The position numbers and the translations under genes are program-made. This document shows positions 37,186 through 45,153 of a stretch of DNA of 64,000 nt, piece by piece. Source of the DNA: Mucilaginibacter sp. CSA2-8R. GTDB taxonomy: Bacteria; Bacteroidota; Bacteroidia; Sphingobacteriales; Sphingobacteriaceae. Each line of letters opens with the position of its first letter. The first letter of the stretch is position 1. The notes beneath the pieces were generated by a model. The model made no database searches, was not told where the DNA came from, and saw only the letters and a program-made list of their open reading frames with translations. The stretch is taken from NCBI RefSeq assembly GCF_038806765.1, contig NZ_CP152389.1, positions 4,526,001-4,590,000 on the forward strand. The letters run 5' to 3'.

Positions 37186-37210
37186 TAAAAAAAGATCCGG
37201 CAAAGCCGGA
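37186..37210 (-). terminator. Intrinsic terminator of the catalase gene
   Basis: Arms TCCGGC (37196-37201) and GCCGGA (37205-37210), loop AAA on the plus strand, with a T run on the minus strand (37186-37193 reads A on the plus strand). It lies 11 bp past the catalase stop. Confidence 0.75.
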
Positions 37211-37221
37211 CCAAATCAACA

Positions 37222-38103
37222 TTACGGCAAAATGGTGTCTTTAATATTTTCCAGGATACCTTTATCCATACCGCCGGTCATTTGCTGGCTTTGTGCAAAG
37301 CCTTGCGGGTCTGGCGGTGCCAACTTAGGCTCCTGGCCTAATGGTTGGGCATAAGTGTAGGTAAATTCGCCTTTGCCATCAATAGACGGACCGCTTGCCC
37401 AGCGGGCCTGGGGTGGTTCCGGCTTTTCTATATTGGTTGATACAAAGGTGTAAGCGAATTCATTAACCTGATCGTTTGCAGAGAAAGTATTCGGAATAGG
37501 TAAATTGGCATTTAAACCTCCTAAATCTTCGAGTACGGCCAGCCATTGGTTTTGGTGCATGCTGTCGCGAGCTATTAAAAAGGCTAACATATCTTTCATG
37601 CCGGGGTCGTCGGTTACTTGCCAGAGCCGGGTAGCCAATACGCGCCCCGTCGATTCGGCCATCACGTTGGCATACATATCGGCAGCAATGTTACCGCTAC
37701 CAACCACCCACGAGCCGTTAAAAGGCACACCATTGGCATCAACCGCCATGGCTGATAAACCTGATGATAACACATGACGCGGGTCCATCCCGCCCAAAAT
37801 ACTGCCTACAATAGGATTTTCGCCGGCAATCTTATCTTTCAGTTCAACAGTAGCGCCCTCTAAATTAAGTGCAACCGCTGTGCTAAGCATTTCAATGTGC
37901 GAAATTTCTTCGGTACCGGTATCCATCAGCATATCGCGATATTTGTTGGGGCCGCGGCTGCCCCAAGCTTGAAACAAGTATTGCAAACATACTCTAATTT
38001 CACCCTCAATGCCGCCGATAGCCTGCTGCAGTAATTTTGCAAAGGCCGGATTTGGTTTTTCTACGCGTACTTCATACTGAAGTTTCTTGTCATGATAAAA
38101 CAT
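37222..38103 (-). CDS. Manganese catalase (non-heme, ferritin-like)
   Basis: 293 residues. The di-manganese ligands fit the family: Glu in GGIEGEIRVCLQYLFQA, the ExxH pair in DTGTEEISHIEML, Glu in ANVMAESTGRVLAT and His in IARDSMHQNQWLAVLE. Mn catalases dismutate hydrogen peroxide in the cytoplasm without heme. ATG start at 38103; the terminator at 37186-37210 closes the transcript. It is separated by 187 bp from three upstream stress/envelope genes on the same strand. Confidence 0.93.
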   Translation of the reverse strand: MFYHDKKLQYEVRVEKPNPAFAKLLQQAIGGIEGEIRVCLQYLFQAWGSRGPNKYRDMLMDTGTEEISHIEMLSTAVALNLEGATVELKDKIAGENPIVGSILGGMDPRHVLSSGLSAMAVDANGVPFNGSWVVGSGNIAADMYANVMAESTGRVLATRLWQVTDDPGMKDMLAFLIARDSMHQNQWLAVLEDLGGLNANLPIPNTFSANDQVNEFAYTFVSTNIEKPEPPQARWASGPSIDGKGEFTYTYAQPLGQEPKLAPPDPQGFAQSQQMTGGMDKGILENIKDTILP

Positions 38104-38290
38104 ACTTTTTTTGATTTTTTTTAAACAGATTAAAACTGGCTAATAAATGCGATCGGCAAGTATGGAATGACAGGATAAAATAAAGAACTATATGCGGTTA
38201 ATCCCTATCAGTATGTATCAGAGCTATTATACAGAATTAACACCCAAAAAGAAAACAAGTTTCTTTTAAATTTAATTTATTTAAATAAAG

Positions 38291-38737
38291 TTAACTTCTT
38301 TTAGTATTTATAGTTTTGTAAGCCGCAGCTGTAACTAACCCAAATATTACGTGTGCTAAAACTAATTGCGGATAGTAAGTTTTCAAATCAACTCCTGGCG
38401 GATTAGGATGCGCTTTGAATGTTGTTTTCCAAATACCTACACCGGCTAAACCACTTAAAAGCCCATATGCTAAGCCGCTTGTAGCATTTGCTTTGGTATT
38501 AGTTTGTTTGAGGTACAACTGATACATCGCAGCAAATACTACGCCTGCGCCATAGTGTGCCAGCCAGCCGGCCAGTCTGGCCTGCGACTTACTTAAAGGT
38601 GTTATGCGGTTTAACAATTTGCCTAATATTTCGGCTTCGTTGTAATTACTACCTTTTACTTTAGACATCAGCTCGCTAAAGGCCGTCATCAAAGTAGTTC
38701 CGGCCAAACTGGCCACTATCATTTGGTTTGTTTTCAT
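38291..38737 (-). CDS. Small membrane protein, DUF1440-like (unassigned)
   Basis: ATG at 38737, 3 codons inside a TTG, giving 148 residues. Three or four hydrophobic segments are visible (MIVASLAGTTLMTAFSELMS, LAGWLAHYGAGVVFAAMYQLYL, SGLAYGLLSGLAGVGIWKT, LVLAHVIFGLVTAAAYKTI), with a Glu/Ser-containing helix between. The pattern resembles YagU/DUF1440-type inner-membrane proteins, but I cannot name the family with certainty. It lies 5 bp downstream of the channel-like gene and is probably in its operon. Confidence 0.6.
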   Translation of the reverse strand: MKTNQMIVASLAGTTLMTAFSELMSKVKGSNYNEAEILGKLLNRITPLSKSQARLAGWLAHYGAGVVFAAMYQLYLKQTNTKANATSGLAYGLLSGLAGVGIWKTTFKAHPNPPGVDLKTYYPQLVLAHVIFGLVTAAAYKTINTKRS

Positions 38738-38742
38738 TACTG

Positions 38743-39594
38743 TCAATATCTAAAGGCTAAGCCAACAAAATATTCTTTCTGTGCTGTTTTCTGCAAGCCG
38801 TAATTTAACCCGGCATCCACCTTTACATCGGGGGTTATTTCTAACTCAAGAGCGGCATCCAAAAAGTTGTTTATTTTATGCTCTTTAAAATTGTACGTAT
38901 AAAAGCTTTCGCCAAATACCTCCAGTTTTTTAAACAGCACATGGCTAATCACTACGGATTGCAGTGCTTCCATATGGCGCGCGGGTTGGTCATCATCCCT
39001 TAAATAACTGCCTTCTACCTGTAAACCAATTTTCCAGTCGTGAGGCAATTTAATCAGCATTGGCACTAACAATCCCTCTTCGTATTTTTGATTATCAGCA
39101 TACCTATTGGTTGGTATTTTTACGTAGGGTAACAGCGCTATACTAAAATTGCCGTTATAGTTACCAAATAAGCATTGTTTTACCCGTACAATTAAATCGC
39201 CAAAACCTGAGCCGGTTTGCTTTTGGTTGGTGATTAAATCTGTAACCGATTCTCTATTGTAGCTCTGTACAATTACCTGCAAAGCAGTATTTTTTAAAAG
39301 GCCCAGTTTAAGGTTAGCCTGGTTATAAAGCCAGCGCCGCTGTTTGCTTTGGTCGGTAATTTCACGCTGATGCCTGAACATATCTGTTTCGTACTGAAAA
39401 TGCCCGGCATCTACCGTATGCGGTGTTTCGGTAACATTGGGCCGGTCGGTTTCCATTTGCTTGCGCTCTAACGATTTAGGCATCGGCTTAAATAAATGGT
39501 AAGACGAGCGCGTACTGTCTTGCGCCTTAACCTGTGTGTGGCACATCAATACTACAGATGTCGTTAATAAATACAATAAGTAAGTTTTGTTCAT
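38743..39594 (-). CDS. Outer-membrane transporter-like protein (phenol MetA-like family)
   Basis: 283 residues with an N-terminal signal peptide (LLYLLTTSVVLMCHTQVKA). The motif METDRPNVTETPHTVDAGHFQYETD is characteristic of the PF13557-type outer-membrane proteins. A C-terminal aromatic strand (EYFVGLAFRY) is typical of beta-barrels. Its substrate is unknown. It sits in an operon with a DUF6766-type membrane protein upstream (9 bp) and the small membrane protein downstream. Confidence 0.75.
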   Translation of the reverse strand: MNKTYLLYLLTTSVVLMCHTQVKAQDSTRSSYHLFKPMPKSLERKQMETDRPNVTETPHTVDAGHFQYETDMFRHQREITDQSKQRRWLYNQANLKLGLLKNTALQVIVQSYNRESVTDLITNQKQTGSGFGDLIVRVKQCLFGNYNGNFSIALLPYVKIPTNRYADNQKYEEGLLVPMLIKLPHDWKIGLQVEGSYLRDDDQPARHMEALQSVVISHVLFKKLEVFGESFYTYNFKEHKINNFLDAALELEITPDVKVDAGLNYGLQKTAQKEYFVGLAFRY

Positions 39595-39603
39595 ATAATG
39601 ATG

Positions 39604-40275
39604 TTATTTCCCGGTTTCCATATGTGGCGCGTCCACCGGTTTTGATTCGGGCGAGCCTTTTTGTCGTAAATAGACGGTTAAAAAAACAATAGAGACGATA
39701 GATATAAATTCACTCTGCCAGTTTTGAAATGTTTCGAACCAAAAGGTTGGTTCGCCCAAAAACTGCGTTAATGTATCCTGAGGTTTGTGCATCAGTACCT
39801 GCTGATTGTTGTGCACTATCCAGCTACCATATAAGTGTAACCCCCAGCTGATGAAAAATAAAATTATGAAACACAACGACAAAGAATTACTGTACAGCGT
39901 TAACCAGATTCCTCCTCTTTTTACCGGCCAGGGCGCATCGGGCGATGGTTTGGGCTCACGGTCCACTTCTTCAGGCTCATTTAAACTTTTTGACTCGGCA
40001 GATCCGACCTGTCTTAATCCTACTGTTAGCAACACATACATTCCCATTTGCAAAAACTCGCTCTGAAAGTTTTCGAATGTGGCCGATATAAAGTGTCCGC
40101 TTCTTAAATACTGCGATAAACTTAAAGAGGTACCGCCAATGTCTTGCAGTTGTTGATTATTTTCCTTCCATCCGGTTAATGTCTGCGCAATGAGCGTGAT
40201 AAAAAACAGAAACAAAAAAAACAAAGTAAGCCCATTACGATACCAAAACGATGACTTATTAGACTGATGATGCAT
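39604..40275 (-). CDS. DUF6766-type membrane protein with internal duplication
   Basis: ATG at 40275 gives 223 residues; an upstream GTG at 40302 would add 9 residues. The protein is two halves with the same layout: a membrane helix (LTLFFLFLFFITLIAQTLTG and LSLCFIILFFISWGLHLYG), a polar loop, then FENFQSEFLQMGMYVLLTV and FQNWQSEFISIVSIVFLTV, each ending LRQxGSxESK. It is thus a tandem duplicate. The family has no known function. Divergent from the small gene at 40533. Confidence 0.7.
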   Translation of the reverse strand: MHHQSNKSSFWYRNGLTLFFLFLFFITLIAQTLTGWKENNQQLQDIGGTSLSLSQYLRSGHFISATFENFQSEFLQMGMYVLLTVGLRQVGSAESKSLNEPEEVDREPKPSPDAPWPVKRGGIWLTLYSNSLSLCFIILFFISWGLHLYGSWIVHNNQQVLMHKPQDTLTQFLGEPTFWFETFQNWQSEFISIVSIVFLTVYLRQKGSPESKPVDAPHMETGK

Positions 40276-40532
40276 AGGTTTGATTGGATTTATAACCAAC
40301 ACTTTAGCTATGAAACTTCAAAACATTACCATTTGTTTCATTCCCTGAAGTTGTATATTTTGAAAATATAATTTAATATTTTAATTTTTAAGAAAACACA
40401 ACACTTGTCATGCTTGTTTAAATAACATCTGTCGTGCTTCAATTTGTTAATAAATTTAAAGTAAGCGCATTACAGCCGTTCATAGTCATTATCCAGATTA
40501 TATGCATTAATGATAAATACACTTAACCATAC

Positions 40533-40763
40533 ATGAAATACGATTTTAAAGTCATAGACAAAGGATTAGTACAACCCATTACCATTGAGCCTGTTATTTA
40601 CCAGGGAAGGCATATCTATGAAGTAGGTATTAACGGAATGTACACCTTAGTATACCAGGATGACGACCAATGGAAATGTGAAGATGAGCATCAAATGAAT
40701 GCTGATTTACTGGCGCAGGTTTCGGAAAAAATCATGCTGTTAACCCGAAAACTACAAGCTTAA
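40533..40763 (+). CDS. Small hypothetical protein (76 aa)
   Basis: ATG start, 76 residues, soluble with a beta-rich N-terminal half (VIYQGRHIYEVGINGMYTLVYQDDDQWKCE) and a helical end. No family recognised. A perfect hairpin terminator begins inside its last codons, which supports it as a real, compact transcription unit. Confidence 0.6.
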   Translation: MKYDFKVIDKGLVQPITIEPVIYQGRHIYEVGINGMYTLVYQDDDQWKCEDEHQMNADLLAQVSEKIMLLTRKLQA

Positions 40764-40780
40764 TGGTAAGCTTGTAGTTT
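40749..40780 (+). terminator. Terminator overlapping the 3' end of the small gene
   Basis: Perfect 14-base arms AAACTACAAGCTTA (40749-40762) and TAAGCTTGTAGTTT (40767-40780) with a 4-base loop ATGG. The left arm contains the last sense codons and two bases of the TAA stop. T-rich bases follow. Confidence 0.8.
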
Positions 40781-40804
40781 GTTGTTCCCGAGCCCGTTCC
40801 CTGT

Positions 40805-41674
40805 TTATTTGTGGGGCGGGTTTATTTCGGGGATGGTAAACCTTTCACCTTTCGACAGGATGTCGACGTTTAGTCCACGAATGGTAAGCATCTCATCATC
40901 TCCGTGGGTATGTATGTTAGTGCCATGGCTCTTAAAGCCGTTAATCACTATAATTACACCACAGCCTACCACCTCGGCATCTTTACCATTGCGTACCACC
41001 ATAGCTGTGTCTTCTTCAATACCCACACCTATCGAGGTTGGATTAGTAGCAATCACCTGCGACATCCGTACAAATCGGCCACGGTTTACAAAGTGGGTGT
41101 CAATACATACATCACGTAAAAACTCCAGGCCGGTGGTAATTTTTACATTACCGGCTATCATTTCATCTCTCCCCACCCCCTGGTAAATCATTGGTGTTGA
41201 CATGGCCATGGCCCCCGCACTGGTACCGGCAATTACCAGTTTATCATGAATGTAACGCTCTTTCAGTAACAGTAATACATCTGTGCCGCCATATACAGCC
41301 GTCAGCTTCAGCTGGTCTCCCCCGGCTATAAATACGCCATGTGCTGCTTTTAATCGGTTTTCAATATCGGCAAGCACCACATCATCCCGGTTATCATGAT
41401 GAATGTGATTAACCACGTAAGCTCCTAATTCTTTAAAAGACTGTTCGTAGTTATTAAACGAGTCATCAGGGTCTTCAGACGAAGCCGAGGTAATAACTTC
41501 GATAACAGGCTGCTCGCTGCTAAGCAGTTTCATAAAGCACGATAATACTTCCATTCCTATCGATGCTGCATTACCGTCATTTTTTGATGCATCTTCTTTA
41601 GCCTCTGCACCGCCAATAATTAACAATGCCCCGGTAGGTGTCGGGCATGTGTTTTTCTCTGACATAATTTTCAT
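40805..41674 (-). CDS. Cyanophycinase-like protein (peptidase S51)
   Basis: 289 residues with the S51 fold: GALLIIGGAEAKED, then HGVFIAGGDQLKLTAVYGGTDV, the nucleophile elbow in AGTSAGAMAMS, and GRFVRMSQVIATNPTSIGVGIEEDTAMVV with the His region FVNRGRF. Cyanophycinases cut cyanophycin (poly-Asp-Arg) into dipeptides; related enzymes cleave other Asp peptides. No cyanophycin synthetase or isoaspartyl dipeptidase gene is in the window. ATG at 41674, with a second at 41665. It is divergent from pncB. Confidence 0.88.
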   Translation of the reverse strand: MKIMSEKNTCPTPTGALLIIGGAEAKEDASKNDGNAASIGMEVLSCFMKLLSSEQPVIEVITSASSEDPDDSFNNYEQSFKELGAYVVNHIHHDNRDDVVLADIENRLKAAHGVFIAGGDQLKLTAVYGGTDVLLLLKERYIHDKLVIAGTSAGAMAMSTPMIYQGVGRDEMIAGNVKITTGLEFLRDVCIDTHFVNRGRFVRMSQVIATNPTSIGVGIEEDTAMVVRNGKDAEVVGCGVIIVINGFKSHGTNIHTHGDDEMLTIRGLNVDILSKGERFTIPEINPPHK

Positions 41675-41803
41675 TAAAGTGTTTAATTGGTATTTATAGC
41701 ATCGGCTAAGTACATCTTAAAAACCCTGTAACAGCTAAGAGGTTTACTAAAACTTTATTTGAATTGAAGACACACTGGCTGTGACTACAAACATTTTGAA
41801 ACC

Positions 41804-41830
41804 TTGTTACACTCCATTATGTTGTAACAA
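41804..41830 (+). promoter_or_regulatory. Inverted repeat just upstream of pncB start
   Basis: TTGTTACA (41804-41811) and TGTAACAA (41823-41830) are exact inverted copies separated by 11 bp, ending 3 bp before the pncB ATG. It may be an operator or a leader hairpin covering the translation start. The binding factor is unknown. Confidence 0.5.
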
Positions 41831-41833
41831 AAT

Positions 41834-43018
41834 ATGAATACCCAACCTGTGCTTCCACTGCCCTCTATGCTTGATAATGATTTTTATAAGTTTACTATGC
41901 AGCAGGGAGTGGTACGCCTTTTTCCGGGAGCAAGGGTAAAATACGAGTTTATCAACCGTGGTAAACACCAGTTTCCGCCGGGTTTTGCACAGGCGCTGCG
42001 CGAGGCTGTCGATGCCATGACCGGCCTTAAGCTAACACCGCACGAAAAACAATTTCTGCAGGTTGCCTGCCCTTATCTCGACCCTTTATATCTCGATTTT
42101 CTGGAGGGCTATCAGTACAACCCGCAAGAGGTCCAAATAGAGCAGCATGGCACTGAATTAAAGGTACATATTGAAGGTTTTTGGTACCGGACTATTTTAT
42201 GGGAGGTGCCGGTGATGTCGCTCATCTGCGAACTGTTTTACAACTTAACCCACGCTCAGCGTATCATTGATGATGAAATTATTGAATGCACACGCAAAAA
42301 GATAGAACGTTACCAAAGCCTGGGTGTTAAAGTGGCCGAGTTTGGTACCCGCCGCCGCTATTCGTATGCCTGCCATAACCTAGTGGTAAATGCATTACAG
42401 CAACATGGAAGCGGCACCTTTGTAGGTACCAGTAATGTACACCTGGCTATGCAATACCAAACCAAGCCCATTGGTACCCATGCCCACGAGTGGTTTATGT
42501 TTCACGCCGCCAGGTACGGTTTTAAAATGGCCAACTCGCTGGGCCTCGAACATTGGGTACAGGTTTACCGCGGCGATTTAGGGATAGCTCTTTCGGACAC
42601 CTATACTACGGATGTATTTTTTAAACAGTTTGATAAAATGTTTGCCAAGCTGTTTGACGGTGTGCGGCACGATAGCGGCGACCCATTGCAGTTTGCCGAT
42701 AAGGTTATAGAGCACTACCAGCGCCTGGGTGTTGATCCGGTCAGTAAAACCATCATATTTTCGGATGCCTTAAATTACGATAAGGTAGCACGTATTGCCG
42801 AGCATTGCAAAGGCCGGATAGGTATATCTTTTGGTATTGGCACTAACTTAACTAACGATTTTGGCCCGGCACCGATGAACATCGTGATTAAAATGACCGA
42901 AGCCCTGCCGCAGGATGATGAATGGACCGAAGTGGTTAAACTATCTGACGAGCATGGTAAATATACCGGTACCGAACACATGATAAACCTGGCTAAAACT
43001 ATACTGCATATTGATTAA
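41834..43018 (+). CDS. pncB: Nicotinate phosphoribosyltransferase
   Basis: 394 residues, ATG start. Conserved blocks are all present: MLDNDFYKFTMQQGV, VKYEFINRGKHQFPPGF, VAEFGTRRRYSYACHN, GTSNVHLAMQY, the regulatory phosphohistidine region IGTHAHEWFMFHAA, SDTYTTDVFFKQF, FDGVRHDSGDPLQFADK, FSDALNYDK and FGIGTNLTND. The enzyme converts nicotinate and PRPP to nicotinate mononucleotide in NAD salvage, with ATP hydrolysis. It is preceded by an inverted repeat and divergent from the cyanophycinase-like gene. Confidence 0.96.
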   Translation: MNTQPVLPLPSMLDNDFYKFTMQQGVVRLFPGARVKYEFINRGKHQFPPGFAQALREAVDAMTGLKLTPHEKQFLQVACPYLDPLYLDFLEGYQYNPQEVQIEQHGTELKVHIEGFWYRTILWEVPVMSLICELFYNLTHAQRIIDDEIIECTRKKIERYQSLGVKVAEFGTRRRYSYACHNLVVNALQQHGSGTFVGTSNVHLAMQYQTKPIGTHAHEWFMFHAARYGFKMANSLGLEHWVQVYRGDLGIALSDTYTTDVFFKQFDKMFAKLFDGVRHDSGDPLQFADKVIEHYQRLGVDPVSKTIIFSDALNYDKVARIAEHCKGRIGISFGIGTNLTNDFGPAPMNIVIKMTEALPQDDEWTEVVKLSDEHGKYTGTEHMINLAKTILHID

Positions 43019-43035
43019 CAAAAACCGATAATGCG

Positions 43036-43758
43036 ATGACGGAGGTGGAAGTAGATAATATTGAGCATTATTTAAGGCTGATTAAAGAAATTAAGGATGA
43101 CAACCTGAAAAGAGGTAATTATGAAGATTTTTTATTCAGGGGACAAACGGTTGATTATCCGCTCATCCCCAAGTTGTGCCGCTTAAAAGCTAAAGGCGAT
43201 TTGCTGGAAACGGAACAATTGCTTTTGCAGGAGTTTAAGCGTACCAACCCCTTGTTGATTGAGGGCCATCGCCCAATGGACGATTGGGACTACCTTACCT
43301 TAGGTCAGCATTTTGGCTTGCCTACCCGGCTGCTCGACTGGTCTAACAATGCGTTAACAGCACTTTGGTTTGCTACCAGCGACACTGTCACACCCAACAA
43401 CTCCCGCTATTCTGTGATATGGATTCTGACTGCTCACCAAAAAGATTTTGATATTAATATTGAGCAGATACAGCCTTTTGACGTGCCCGAAACCAAAATC
43501 ATTCGTCCGCGAATTATTAAGCTTCGTATCAATAACCAGTCGGGGGTGTTTAGCGTGCCGTCGTCAGAAGAGATATTAGAGAAACGTTATATGAATGACA
43601 GTGACTCTTTCGACCAAAAACTGTTTAAAGTAAAAATCCCGGCAGATAAGCTTAACGACATCCGTACCGATTTAAATACGCTTGGCGTAAACGCCTTTAC
43701 TATATTTCCGGAATTGGAAGGTTTATGTACTTACTTGCAATGGCGCTATTTTGATTGA
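43036..43758 (+). CDS. FRG-domain protein
   Basis: 240 residues. The FRG motif is plain (EDFLFRGQTVDYPLIPKLCR), followed by the conserved DDWDYLTLGQHFGLPTRLLDWSNNALTALWFATS. FRG proteins are small, often mobile, and of unknown function; some are linked to toxins or stress. It starts 17 bp after pncB on the same strand, and ends 1 bp from the convergent hypothetical gene, sharing a perfect 16-bp palindrome at the junction. Co-transcription with pncB is possible. Role unknown. Confidence 0.85.
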   Translation: MTEVEVDNIEHYLRLIKEIKDDNLKRGNYEDFLFRGQTVDYPLIPKLCRLKAKGDLLETEQLLLQEFKRTNPLLIEGHRPMDDWDYLTLGQHFGLPTRLLDWSNNALTALWFATSDTVTPNNSRYSVIWILTAHQKDFDINIEQIQPFDVPETKIIRPRIIKLRINNQSGVFSVPSSEEILEKRYMNDSDSFDQKLFKVKIPADKLNDIRTDLNTLGVNAFTIFPELEGLCTYLQWRYFD

Positions 43759-43770
43759 TTTATAAATCAA
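43755..43770. terminator. Perfect palindrome shared by two convergent stops
   Basis: TTGATTTATAAATCAA is a perfect 16-bp palindrome that contains both the FRG gene stop (TGA, 43756-43758) and the minus-strand stop (43760-43762). It is AT-only apart from two G/C pairs, so it would be a weak terminator. Confidence 0.35.
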
Positions 43771-44038
43771 CCTTAAATTTGAGGTGTTGATGGTCGGCGC
43801 CGTTGTCTTTGTTAAATTCGGCCATTAAAAGGTAAACCATGCATTTGGCCGTATACTCATAGTCGGCTTTAGATACACTGAGGGTAGATACAATATAATA
43901 CCCATCAGCCTTTTGTATGCTGAAGTTGTTGCCCGGATTGGTTACATCATGAATGCGTACCGTATTATCTACCACCAAAGCTTTATAACCTTTACTGATG
44001 GCATACACTTCAAACATTTTAAGCGGTTCTGGCTCCAT
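43760..44038 (-). CDS. Small hypothetical protein (92 aa)
   Basis: 92 residues with an alpha/beta pattern (VYAISKGYKALVVDNTVRIHDVTNPGNNFSI, then ADGYYIVSTLSVSKADYEYTAKCMVYLLMAEF). ATG at 44038, second ATG seven codons later. No family recognised. It is convergent with the FRG gene with a 1-bp gap, and downstream of nothing on its strand except the terminators of the lut genes. Confidence 0.55.
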   Translation of the reverse strand: MEPEPLKMFEVYAISKGYKALVVDNTVRIHDVTNPGNNFSIQKADGYYIVSTLSVSKADYEYTAKCMVYLLMAEFNKDNGADHQHLKFKVDL

Positions 44039-44162
44039 AAATTTTGCATTTAGATAAAAGGGGATATTATTACAAGCAGCCGGTAGGGTAATAGTTTTGC
44101 TTATTTTGTCCTATTTAAATGCTTGTTCAAATTACCCCTTGTCACGGCTCAGGGCAAAAAAC

Positions 44163-44208
44163 AAAAGCTATTCAAAAGTATCGTATCGAATACTTCCGAA
44201 TAGCTTTT
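44163..44208 (-). terminator. Hairpin downstream of lutC (distal)
   Basis: AAAAGCTATTC (44163-44173) and GAATAGCTTTT (44198-44208) pair, with further pairing AAGTAT/ATACTT inside. On the minus strand it is followed by a T-rich tract. Second of two tandem hairpins after lutC. Confidence 0.65.
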
Positions 44209-44210
44209 AT

Positions 44211-44240
44211 CAAAAATCGATGCTCAAATTGAGCATCGAT
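44211..44240 (-). terminator. Intrinsic terminator of lutC
   Basis: Perfect arms ATCGATGCTC (44216-44225) and GAGCATCGAT (44231-44240) with a short loop. On the minus strand it lies 14 bases past the lutC stop and is followed by TTTTTG. Confidence 0.85.
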
Positions 44241-44254
44241 AACTTTTGTCTTGG

Positions 44255-44851
44255 TTAATCTTGCAAAATAAACACCGTCATACTACGCGGGCCGTGGGCA
44301 CCTAATACTAACGACTGTTCTATATCGGCAGTTTTAGATGGGCCGGCTATAAACGCGCCCCAACCATAAGTTTCTGAACCAATACGCATATAAGCGCGGT
44401 GCATGGTATCTACCAAATTAGATGCCGTGATTACTGCTGCTAAGTGCTGGCAAATAAAAGGCACGGCACGATGGCCTAATAGTTCTTCTGTCACCCATAC
44501 CGAACCATTTTCGGCCACACCAAAATGTGCTTTAATCAAGGCCAGTTCTACATCGGCTAAATGGTGTGCTGCCGGATTAATTTCATAGGCCGATGTGGCT
44601 ACGTCATCCAACTCGGGCACTAAGCTCAATACACGTACATTTTGTGCGTTGTATTTTTCTTTAACAATGGTTTTAACTTCGTCCCAGTTGCTTACCCGGT
44701 GTACCTTGCCGCCAATGGCAGTCAGTACAGCTTCATACTGCCCAATAATGTCAGTATAACCAATTTCCTTAAAGGGCGCTATATTGGGTAGCGGCTTAGC
44801 TTCAGGCTTATTTTGCGCTACCGCCGCTAATATTTTATCTCTGCTGCTCAT
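44255..44851 (-). CDS. lutC: LutC-type lactate utilization protein (LUD domain)
   Basis: 198 residues of the LUD/YkgG family (DVELALIKAHFGVAENGSVWVTEELLGHRAVPFICQHLAAVI, then FIAGPSKTADIEQSLVLGAHGPRSMTVFIL). LutC is part of the LutABC L-lactate oxidising complex that turns lactate into pyruvate. It follows lutB on the minus strand, but with an unusual 302-bp gap filled with repeats. ATG at 44851. Two hairpins follow the stop. Confidence 0.9.
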   Translation of the reverse strand: MSSRDKILAAVAQNKPEAKPLPNIAPFKEIGYTDIIGQYEAVLTAIGGKVHRVSNWDEVKTIVKEKYNAQNVRVLSLVPELDDVATSAYEINPAAHHLADVELALIKAHFGVAENGSVWVTEELLGHRAVPFICQHLAAVITASNLVDTMHRAYMRIGSETYGWGAFIAGPSKTADIEQSLVLGAHGPRSMTVFILQD

Positions 44852-45153
44852 AAATCAATGAGTGAATAAGTGAGTTGTGAATGAGTGAATGGAGGCCAAT
44901 GAGTGAATTTTGAATGAGCTAATGAGTGAGTAAATCCAAGCTGTCATGTCGAGCAATAGCGAGACATCCTGCTACTCGCAGTAAATTAACGGATTGATGT
45001 AATAACAACTCTTCTGTCCAATATCTATATTCTTTACTCTTTATTCTAAAACTGTGCTTATTGTCCCTAATTTTAATTCTGTACTCTTGACTCTATACTC
45101 TTTATTCTAAAATCTCGGCTCCTGTCTCTTGTTTCTTGGCTCTAATCTTACCT
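44852..45153. repeat. Repeat-rich gap between lutC and lutB
   Basis: 302 bp without a gene, inside the operon. ATGAGTGA occurs four times (44858, 44881, 44899, 44922). A REP-like inverted element lies at about 44946-44967 (ATGTC...GACAT arms around GAGC/GCGA). A 16-mer ACTCTTTATTCTAAAA occurs at 45036-45051 and 45097-45112, in a pyrimidine-rich stretch. It does not look like coding DNA or a CRISPR. Confidence 0.65.

Noticed and set aside
43036-43758. Calling the FRG gene a defence system
   Set aside because: Only one FRG domain and one small neighbour are seen; no toxin, nuclease, helicase or phage gene supports this.
44858-45112. Possible CRISPR array in the lut gap
   Set aside because: The repeated units are 8-16 bp, irregularly spaced and not separated by uniform spacers; no cas genes are near.
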